Shown piece by piece: positions 6,143 through 11,571 of a DNA stretch of 33,655 nucleotides. The notes under the pieces were generated by a model that saw only the letters and a list, made by a program, of their open reading frames with translations, had not been told where the DNA came from and did no database searches. How positions within the stretch are numbered: the stretch's first letter is position 1; the number at the start of each line of letters is the position of its first letter. The stretch is from a virus: IMG/VR virus record IMGVR_UViG_3300014497_000020, positions 1-33,655 of that record. One strand, written 5' to 3'. The position numbers and the translations under genes are program-made.

Positions 6143-6652
6143 CTACCAGTCTCTTCGGGAGAAGTCGGGGCCAGCGCTACGGCGTTGGATCGATTGGCGC
6201 GGCCTCGGCTCGATGCTGACGCTAACGTTGCAAAGCGGGCAGTGGGCAGCGTAGGGCCCCACATGGAGGACGCCTTTCTTGCCGGCATCGAAACACGGCT
6301 GGCAGACGAAGTGTTCAGGCTCGTCAGCGCGCTCCGCGAGTTCAGCGGCAGGACGCAATTGATATGCCAAGAGTTGCCCGAGCGAGCCCACCTTAGCAAG
6401 TCGGTAACGGGCTTTCTCAGCCTCATTGGTCTCCAACTCGCGGATGCGCTCGCGAAGGGCTTGGATCGTGCCGTCCTTTTCGATGACAGCGCCCAGTATC
6501 TCGGAGAACTTGGCTTGAGCCTGGAGGATCTTTTCCGAGAGATCGATCTGGATGGCCGCCGCCTTCTGGCGGTCGCGCTCATCGACGAGCCCGCGCGCCA
6601 TGGTGCCAGCGACAGAAAGGATGCTGATAAATGCGCCGATCTCGCCTGACAT
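6143..6652 (-). CDS. Coiled-coil protein with C-terminal zinc-knuckle-like cysteines, 169 aa
   Basis: Starts MSGEIGAFISILSVAG at 6652, with AAGG about 9 nt upstream. A short hydrophobic N-terminus (residues 4-20) precedes a long charged helix (KILQAQAKFSEILGAV, then IQALRERIRELETNEAEKAR) likely to form a coiled coil. CQPCFDAG and CPLC then supply four cysteines, as in a zinc ribbon. This architecture is common in phage accessory genes of unknown role. It points left, against the Cro gene, so it is outside the rightward lytic transcript and may be expressed in the lysogen. Confidence 0.75.
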   Translation of the reverse strand: MSGEIGAFISILSVAGTMARGLVDERDRQKAAAIQIDLSEKILQAQAKFSEILGAVIEKDGTIQALRERIRELETNEAEKARYRLAKVGSLGQLLAYQLRPAAELAERADEPEHFVCQPCFDAGKKGVLHVGPYAAHCPLCNVSVSIEPRPRQSIQRRSAGPDFSRRDW

Positions 6653-6790
6653 ATCTCGAGCCTTCCGCAAAAGTACAAGCCACGAATGGTACGTTGCAGC
6701 GGCCCGGGGAAGGCGAGCATGTCTGACGCCATCACCATGACGATTTCCATTGACTGCTCGCCGGTGCTCGATCCGGCTGAGGAACTGCTG

Positions 6791-7000
6791 CTACTTCTTG
6801 AACGCTTTCCGAAGCACGTCGCCGACGCCCTTGTGCAACGCGCGCTCGATCTTCTGGATCTCGGCTTTGAGACTGAAAGTGTTCCCGCAGCGGCCACAGG
6901 TAGCTGTGTCTTGCGTTTGCGCAGTCTCGCCCTTGCTGAGTTGGTCGGAACCGCACGCCGGGCACTTGATGGTGGCTGTCCCCAGGTTGTAGGTGGTCAT
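6791..7000 (-). CDS. Small zinc-ribbon protein, 69 aa
   Basis: Starts MTTYNLGTATIKCPACGSDQ at 7000. Two CxxC knuckles, CPACG and CGRCGNTF, make a classic zinc ribbon; a basic helix follows (IQKIERALHKGVGDVLRKAF). Such proteins are frequent near phage regulatory regions and are presumed to bind nucleic acid or polymerase; the target here is unknown. High-GC third codon positions favour this frame over the long antisense frame on the plus strand. Confidence 0.8.
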   Translation of the reverse strand: MTTYNLGTATIKCPACGSDQLSKGETAQTQDTATCGRCGNTFSLKAEIQKIERALHKGVGDVLRKAFKK

Positions 7001-7222
7001 GTCTGCGCCCCGAAGGGTCCGTGTTGTGGCGATGCGGATTGTGCCCTTCGGGGCGTCGGCGCCCGTTTGACCGTGCAGTCTGCGGAGCGAGGGCACTCAT
7101 GCGTGATGTAAACGCCATCTTCAATGGCTGTAATGCACGAGCGGTTGCCCAAGCCTCGGCGCTGTTGCCGAGCGCAGTGATTCGCAGGGTGCAGGCGGCG
7201 GAGAAGGAGCGTCGCAAACTGC
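7001..7222. other. 222-bp gap with competing short frames on both strands
   Basis: No frame is clearly coding. On the minus strand a reading frame ending at 6997 overlaps the zinc-ribbon start as ATGA and contains ITAIEDGVYITHECPRSADC. Its only plausible start is a weak TTG at 7152 (51 aa). On the plus strand, ATG 7099 opens 112 codons containing AAEKERRKLLKLLEAGASL, but that frame runs 215 nt antisense over the well-supported gene at 7223-7642. I see no clear promoter or terminator. Confidence 0.4.
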
Positions 7223-7642
7223 TCAAGCTGTTGGAGGCGGGCGCTTCGCTTTCCCAATTGCAGATTGAACATCTGCGCCAATCGGGGGAGGCGGCTCTTC
7301 CCCAAGGTTCGCGCCCAGGCTTGCTACCCGCGTCACCAGTTCGCCAATCGCCACCATTCGCCGGGCCGACACGGCCTGATGCGCGCGCATCCGCTCCACG
7401 CATAGTTGCATCCAAGAAGAAAAGGAGTCCACGGTGAGTGGTTCGACTTGTTCTTCTTCCGAGGGGGCAGAGAGCGGCAACTGCGCTGTATACACGATGG
7501 CCGACTCCAGCCTTTGCACGTGCGCACGGATGGCTGTGCTGTCCACTTCGATCAGCAGCAGCAACTGTCCAAGGAAATATTCCATGGCCTCGAGCCGCTC
7601 TTCCACGGTGGGCGTGGTCGAGGGTCGTTCGGGCGTGTTCAT
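7223..7642 (-). CDS. Accessory helical protein, paralogue of the gene at 7874-8131 (139 aa)
   Basis: Starts MNTPERPSTTPTVEERLEAM at 7642. The N-terminal part, ERLEAMEYFLGQLLLLIEVD, aligns with ERIDAIEQFLQQLVLLLEVE in the neighbouring leftward gene, showing two diverged copies of one family. The middle is an amphipathic helix (AIRAHVQRLESAIVY); a second helical block (SSWMQLCVERMRAHQAVSAR) and a proline-rich tail follow. It has no metal site or signal peptide. The function is unknown. The repeated, leftward arrangement apart from the lytic operons suggests accessory genes. Confidence 0.75.
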   Translation of the reverse strand: MNTPERPSTTPTVEERLEAMEYFLGQLLLLIEVDSTAIRAHVQRLESAIVYTAQLPLSAPSEEEQVEPLTVDSFSSWMQLCVERMRAHQAVSARRMVAIGELVTRVASLGANLGEEPPPPIGADVQSAIGKAKRPPPTA

Positions 7643-7873
7643 GCCTGCCCCTTTCGTCTTCGTTGGTTGTGTGAGAACGGCCATGGTAGGGCGGAAGAGT
7701 GCGGGCGCCACATTTTTTGGAGCCGAAGCCCCTCGGGCACGTGATTGGTTGGGGGAGCGCGCGCGCAGCTTCAAGCGCGCCGCCGCAGAGAGGGGGCCGC
7801 GCCTCAGATGACCCGAACCTCCCTCCACCTGCTAGCGCTCGCGGCGCAACGCGAGCGGCGCATTGCCACGTGC
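7643..7873. other. 231-bp intergenic region with a strong hairpin
   Basis: No convincing gene lies here. A perfect inverted repeat (CGCTCGCG at 7836-7843 and CGCGAGCG at 7850-7857, 6-nt loop) stands just beyond the stop of the leftward gene at 7874. It could end that transcript, but no U-tract follows, so it is not a standard intrinsic terminator. The rest presumably carries the promoter for the leftward gene starting at 7642; no good -35/-10 pair was found. Confidence 0.4.
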
Positions 7874-8131
7874 TCACGACCACCGCGCGTCCGCCAGGCG
7901 CACCACGTCGACGGCGGGCGTGAGCACGCGTCGGCACAGCCCCTCGAGCGTCTTCGTCTGCCGCGGTGTGCGTGCGCCATGTGCCAGCGCGCTCGCCGAG
8001 CAGATGGCGATCCACGCCGAGACGGTTTCCCGGTTGATTTCGGGCTCCACCTCCAGCAACAGCACGAGCTGCTGCAGGAATTGCTCGATGGCATCGATTC
8101 GCTCGCTGGGCGTGGGGGCGAAGGCTTCCAT
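7874..8131 (-). CDS. Accessory helical protein, paralogue of the gene at 7223-7642 (85-97 aa)
   Basis: From ATG 8131 the protein is 85 residues (MEAFAPTPSERIDAIEQF); from ATG 8167 it is 97. The segment ERIDAIEQFLQQLVLLLEVE matches its paralogue. A helix with WIAICSASALAHG and a C-terminal VVRLADARW follow. The longer start would overlap the start codon of the divergent CII-like gene (ATG 8166-8168 on the other strand), so the shorter start is preferred. Neither has a strong ribosome site. Its function is unknown. Confidence 0.7.
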   Translation of the reverse strand: MEAFAPTPSERIDAIEQFLQQLVLLLEVEPEINRETVSAWIAICSASALAHGARTPRQTKTLEGLCRRVLTPAVDVVRLADARWS

Positions 8132-8165
8132 GGCCGGCTGGTCTTTCTCTTCTCTTGAGGTTTGC

Positions 8166-8696
8166 ATGAACGCAACTTTCTCAATTCCGGGCCATCTCGC
8201 CTATGGCGGCGATGAGCCCAATCCCTCCAGACCCGCAGGGCAGGACATCCTCGATGCGGTCTACAACACGGTGCACGGGTATCCGGGTGGCGTCACGGCG
8301 CTGGCTGCACGCATGGGCATTCCCGTCAACACGTTGACGCACAAGGCCAACCCCAACACGACCACGCACCAGCCCAACCCACGCGAGCTGATCGCGATGC
8401 AGGCCTTCAGCGGCAATTTCGCGGTGCTCCATGCGATGGCCGAGGCCTTGGGCCACACCTGCACGCTGGCGACGCCAGACCAGTCCGGCGCCGATCCGGT
8501 CGAGGCGCTGATGCGCCTGCACTCGGCCTTCGCCGACTACGTGAGAGCCACGGCCGACGCGGTGCGCGAAGGCGAGGGCGCTGTCACGGGCAATCAGGTC
8601 CGCCGGGCGGACTACGCCGCGCAGGAGGTCATCGCGGCCGTGGGCCACGTCATGGCGCTTCTGCGCGGACGTATGCGGAAGGCGCCGCAGACATGA
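8166..8696 (+). CDS. CII-like phage transcriptional regulator
   Basis: A 176-residue protein of the phage regulatory CII (CP76-type) family. ILDAVYNTVHGYPGGVTALA and ARMGIPVNTLTHKANP form the helix-turn-helix. PNPRELIAMQAFSGNFAVLH and MAEALGHTC follow, and the C-terminal helical part probably oligomerises. It likely activates lysogeny or replication-region promoters in analogy with CII, although the fold differs from lambda CII. Start 8166 has TTGAGG about 5 nt upstream. It opens the rightward block and overlaps the next gene (ATGA, 8693-8696). Confidence 0.85.
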   Translation: MNATFSIPGHLAYGGDEPNPSRPAGQDILDAVYNTVHGYPGGVTALAARMGIPVNTLTHKANPNTTTHQPNPRELIAMQAFSGNFAVLHAMAEALGHTCTLATPDQSGADPVEALMRLHSAFADYVRATADAVREGEGAVTGNQVRRADYAAQEVIAAVGHVMALLRGRMRKAPQT

Positions 8697-9205
8697 GACG
8701 TGGAGAAATGGATCTGCCACCCGATATCGACCTGGCGGGCCTGCTCGCACGGGTCGATGAAGTGGGCGATTGCCTGATCTGGAACTGCTACGCCCTCGAT
8801 GGCCTGCATCCGCAGTGGCGCGTGGGCGGGCGACTGTGGAACGTGCGACGCCTGCTGTGGCTGCTCGTGCGCGGTCCGCTCGTGGCCGGCCTGCAGGTGG
8901 GTGTCGGCTGCGATGTCGACCTGTGCGTGCATCCCGACCACCTGGCGGCACGCACGCGCTCGCAGGCATGCGCCGGCAAGCCGAAGACCGCAGCACACCG
9001 GGTGCGCATCGCGCTGGCGAAGCGGGCCGATTCGACGCTGACTGCGGACATCGTGCAGGCGGTGCGCATGAGCGCAGAGCCGGGCGTTGTCCTCGATGAG
9101 CAGCTTGGGCTTTCGCGCGGCTACGCCTCGAAGTTGCGCACAGGAGCGGTTTGGCGGCAGCACGGGTGCGCGTTCGGCGGCCTGGGGGAGCGTGCAGCGT
9201 CATGA
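8693..9205 (+). CDS. HNH-nuclease-like phage protein
   Basis: A 170-residue protein with the layout of small phage HNH proteins: CLIWNCYALDGLHPQWRVGG, a conserved RRLLWLLVRGPL helix, a pair of cysteines (VGCDVDLCVHP) and the terminal DHL of the HNH finger (about residues 80-87). The C-terminal half carries a helix-turn-helix-like stretch (GVVLDEQLGLSRGYASKLR). The first catalytic histidine is not obvious, so it may bind DNA without cutting. Coupled by ATGA at both ends, between the CII-like and replication genes. An alternative start is ATG 8708. Confidence 0.65.
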   Translation: MRRGEMDLPPDIDLAGLLARVDEVGDCLIWNCYALDGLHPQWRVGGRLWNVRRLLWLLVRGPLVAGLQVGVGCDVDLCVHPDHLAARTRSQACAGKPKTAAHRVRIALAKRADSTLTADIVQAVRMSAEPGVVLDEQLGLSRGYASKLRTGAVWRQHGCAFGGLGERAAS

Positions 9206-10095
9206 GCATCAAGGTGATGACGATGGTGTTCGACCGCTACCCCGTGGGCGGTAGCGAGCGGCTACTGGCGCTGGCCATTGCAGACCATGCGCACGATGAC
9301 GGGACGCACATCTACCCGGCCATCGACACGCTGGCGAGCAAGACGATGCAAAGCCGCAGCACGGTGCAGCGGCAAATCGCCAAGATGCTCGCCATCGGGT
9401 GGCTCGAGCGCGTCGGGTCGAAGACGGGGCGCGGCTACGTCAATGAATACCGTATTTCGTCGGCATGGATCAGAGGGGAGCTGCTGCCTTCGCAGATCGC
9501 TCCGCCGCTTGTTACAGACGTGAGGCCCAGTTATCCACAAGCAGGTCAAATTGACACCCTTATTTCTGCGCAGAAGGGTGTCATCCAGAGCGAAAAGGGT
9601 GTCATCCACGACGTGAAGGGTGTCACAGCTATGACACCCGAATCTTCAGAACCGCCAAAGAACCGAACCCCCCTACCCCCCGAAGGGGGAGCGACGGGTT
9701 TCGATCAAGTCTTTGCGGAATACCCGAACCATGCCAATCGGGCGAAGGCAGAACGGCAGTGGCGTCGGCTCGGGCCCGATGCGGCATTGCAACAGGCCAT
9801 GCTCGCCGCCATCGCCGTGCAGCGGCACAGCGTGAAGTGGACGAAGGACAAGGGCCAGTTCGTGCCCGAGTTCCACACCTGGCTGCGCAACGCGGGGTGG
9901 CGCGACGACGTGAGCGAGCGTGGCCCGGTCGTGCCGTGGGACACCAACCGCAGCACCATCGAAGCCAAGGCTGCCGAGCTGGGCATGGCCCCTTGGAACG
10001 AGAGGGACCTGAGCGTCAACCGTGAGACTTTCCACGCCTACACCGAGCGCGTGCGCCGTCTGGTCGAGCAGGAGGCTGAATGCGCATCGACCTGA
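9202..10095 (+). CDS. Phage replication initiator (winged-helix, O-like)
   Basis: A 297-residue protein. The N-terminal winged helix (about 10-80: GGSERLLALAIADHAHDDG, TLASKTMQSRSTVQRQI, GWLERVGSKTG) is the helix_turn_helix_36 type found in phage and plasmid initiators. A low-complexity linker with four KGV repeats (about 128-141) is followed by a C-terminal domain with WTKDKGQFVPEFHTWL, typical of phage replication proteins that recruit the host helicase. Like lambda O, the gene seems to contain its own origin (9531-9640). The start at 9202 overlaps the previous stop (ATGA); the stop overlaps the next gene by 16 nt. Confidence 0.8.
   Translation: MSIKVMTMVFDRYPVGGSERLLALAIADHAHDDGTHIYPAIDTLASKTMQSRSTVQRQIAKMLAIGWLERVGSKTGRGYVNEYRISSAWIRGELLPSQIAPPLVTDVRPSYPQAGQIDTLISAQKGVIQSEKGVIHDVKGVTAMTPESSEPPKNRTPLPPEGGATGFDQVFAEYPNHANRAKAERQWRRLGPDAALQQAMLAAIAVQRHSVKWTKDKGQFVPEFHTWLRNAGWRDDVSERGPVVPWDTNRSTIEAKAAELGMAPWNERDLSVNRETFHAYTERVRRLVEQEAECAST
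9531..9640. other. Candidate replication origin: DnaA box plus iterons
   Basis: A perfect DnaA box, TTATCCACA (9531-9539), is followed by the palindrome GTCAAATTGAC (9545-9555). Three direct copies of AAGGGTGTCA start at 9574, 9595 and 9616, exactly 21 bp apart (two helical turns). The first two extend to AAGGGTGTCATCCA. Inverted copies lie at 9551-9561 and 9632-9639. A C6-GAA-G5 hairpin follows at 9676-9689. Iterons inside the initiator gene are the lambda-O arrangement. No strongly AT-rich unwinding element is obvious. Confidence 0.65.
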
Positions 10096-10859
10096 AGCTC
10101 GACGGCATCGAGTCTGTGCGCGGTGCGCTCAACAAGCTCACCGGCAATCAGGCGCGCGATGCGTTCGCCGCGGCCCTCAACGACACGGCCTTTCGCGTTC
10201 GTCGAGAAATGCAAAAGGAAATGAGGGCGGTCTTCGACAAGCCGACGCCGTACATCCTCAAGAGCGTGTACGTCCGGCAAGCCACGCGGCAGCGGCAGGA
10301 TGTGGCCATCGAGCCCACCTACTTCGGCGGCAAGGGTGTTGACCCGCAGAAGATCCTTCAGGCGCAGGAGTTCGGCGGCAGGCGCGCGGACAAGCGCAGC
10401 GAGGTGGCGCTGCGCCGCGTGGGCATCCTACCTGCCGGCTATCAGACGGTCATTCCTGCGAGCCCATACCCGGGCAGCGATGACGGCCGGGGCAACCTGC
10501 GCGGTTCATTCCTTTCACAGTTGCTGTCGTACTTCCGTGCATTCGGTGAGCAGGGCTACAGGGCCAACATGACGGACAAGCGTCGTGCGCGCGTGCACCA
10601 AGGCTCGAAGAAGGTCGATGGTCGCCGCTACTTCGTGGCCTATGGGCGCTTGCGCAGTGGGCCGACTGCACACCTGCCTCCTGGCATCTGGGCGGCAGCG
10701 GGTACGCATGGGGTTGATGTGCGCCCTGTGCTGTTGTTCGTGCAGGTGGGTGATTACGTGCCGCGGCTCAGCATGGAGACGGTGGCCGAGCATGCCGATG
10801 TTGATGCGTACATGGCGCGTCGGCTGCGCTACCGAATCAGGCAGGCGGTGGGCGAATGA
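10080..10859 (+). CDS. Conserved phage protein, 259 aa, possibly minor tail/completion
   Basis: Starts MRIDLKLDGIESVRGALN at 10080 with GGAGG 4 nt upstream, overlapping the initiator stop. The N-terminal half (ALNDTAFRVRREMQKEMRAV, then KPTPYILKSVYVR) is the basic helical pattern seen in minor tail Z-like completion proteins, a weak likeness. The second half includes DKRRARVHQGSKKV and RRYFVAYGRLRSG. The family is widespread in phages but I know no proven role. Its position between replication and packaging genes, away from the tail genes, is unusual for a tail protein. Confidence 0.6.
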   Translation: MRIDLKLDGIESVRGALNKLTGNQARDAFAAALNDTAFRVRREMQKEMRAVFDKPTPYILKSVYVRQATRQRQDVAIEPTYFGGKGVDPQKILQAQEFGGRRADKRSEVALRRVGILPAGYQTVIPASPYPGSDDGRGNLRGSFLSQLLSYFRAFGEQGYRANMTDKRRARVHQGSKKVDGRRYFVAYGRLRSGPTAHLPPGIWAAAGTHGVDVRPVLLFVQVGDYVPRLSMETVAEHADVDAYMARRLRYRIRQAVGE

Positions 10860-11023
10860 AGACGGCCAAGGCAGACATGCGCCACCGCACGGCGCCGAGG
10901 GGGCGATGCGAGAAAACAGCATCGACCAGGGGAGGGCGCGGGTCCCTCCTGGAGGCCTGCCGTGCGGGTAATTCGAACCGCGTCCTCGGACTGTTCACCG
11001 AGCTTCCTAAGGGGGTTAAGTGA
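10856..11023 (+). CDS. Possible 55-aa ORF (may instead be the cos region)
   Basis: ATG 10856 overlaps the previous stop (ATGA) and its stop overlaps the terminase GTG (GTGA, 11020-11023), which looks like a coupled small gene. The product is basic with a plausible end (GNSNRVLGLFTELPKG). Against this, the middle is glycine/arginine-rich and coincides with two perfect dyads at 10904-10949. Non-coding sequence here would fit a cos site just upstream of the small terminase gene. I cannot decide between the two. Confidence 0.35.
   Translation: MKTAKADMRHRTAPRGRCEKTASTRGGRGSLLEACRAGNSNRVLGLFTELPKGVK
10904..10949. repeat. Two adjacent dyads upstream of terminase (candidate cos element)
   Basis: CGATGC (10904-10909) pairs with GCATCG (10919-10924) around 9 nt. 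GGAGGG (10931-10936) pairs with CCCTCC (10944-10949) around 7 nt. Lambda-type terminases cut a dyad-symmetric cosN close to the small-subunit gene, here about 70 nt downstream. The position fits; the sequence itself proves nothing. Confidence 0.3.
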
Positions 11024-11571
11024 AGGTAGTTGAAGCTATGGGAGTGGGCATCACGCAAGCGGAGTTCGCTGCGCTGGTCGGCGTGAGCGAGGCGAAGGCG
11101 AGCCAGCTGGTGGGCGAGGGCATCATCGAGCGCGGCCAGACCGCCCATGCCTGGCTGCTCGCCTACTGCGAACGCCTGCGCGAGGTGGCCGCGGGCCGCG
11201 CATCGGTCGAGGCCGGCGGGCTTGACCTCGTGCAAGAGCGCGCCAGGCTGGCGCGCAGCCAGCGCGAGGCGCAGGACATCAAGAACGCCGTGGCCCGCGG
11301 CGAGTTCGCGCCCATCGGCCTGCTCGCCGACGTGCTCGGCATGGCATCGAGCGCGGTCGTGGATCGCTTCGAGCAGCTCGAAGGTGCGCTGCGCAAGGCG
11401 TGCCCTGACTTGCCGGACGAGGCGAAGGCCACGGTGCAGCAGGTCATCGCGAACGCGCGCAACGAGTGGATTCGTGCAACCGAAAAGCTGGTGGTGCTCG
11501 AGCTGGATCGGCTGGTGTCCGACGACGAAGGCAGCGCCGAGGACGTGCTCGGCGAAGAGGCGGGGCAGTAG
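11020..11571 (+). CDS. nu1: Terminase small subunit (Nu1-like)
   Basis: A 183-residue Nu1-family protein. An N-terminal winged helix (GITQAEFAALVGVSEAKASQ, about 8-27) recognises phage DNA. A basic helix follows (VQERARLARSQREAQDIKNA), then GEFAPIGLLADVLGMASSAV and a helical C-terminus expected to contact the large subunit. GTG 11020 has AGGGGG about 5 nt upstream; an ATG at 11038 is a weaker alternative. It overlaps the large subunit start (TAGTG, 11569-11573), so the subunits are coupled. Confidence 0.92.
   Translation: MKVVEAMGVGITQAEFAALVGVSEAKASQLVGEGIIERGQTAHAWLLAYCERLREVAAGRASVEAGGLDLVQERARLARSQREAQDIKNAVARGEFAPIGLLADVLGMASSAVVDRFEQLEGALRKACPDLPDEAKATVQQVIANARNEWIRATEKLVVLELDRLVSDDEGSAEDVLGEEAGQ

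Noticed and set aside
6686-7111. Plus-strand frame containing a plausible protein start at 6720 (MSDAITMTISIDCSPVLDPA) with GGAAGG upstream
   Set aside because: It lies antisense over the zinc-ribbon gene at 6791-7000, which has a diagnostic two-knuckle motif and much better codon use. The plus frame turns cysteine/glycine/arginine-rich after 6960.
7099-7437. Plus-strand frame of 112 codons with a helical stretch (AAEKERRKLLKLLEAGASL)
   Set aside because: Over 200 nt are antisense to the leftward gene at 7223-7642, which is supported by a paralogue. The overlapping part of the plus frame is proline/arginine-rich shadow sequence. Kept only as an uncertainty in the 7001-7222 gap.
9574-9625. 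CRISPR-like short direct repeats
   Set aside because: Only three 10-14 bp copies with 7-11 bp spacers inside a replication gene; iterons are the better explanation.
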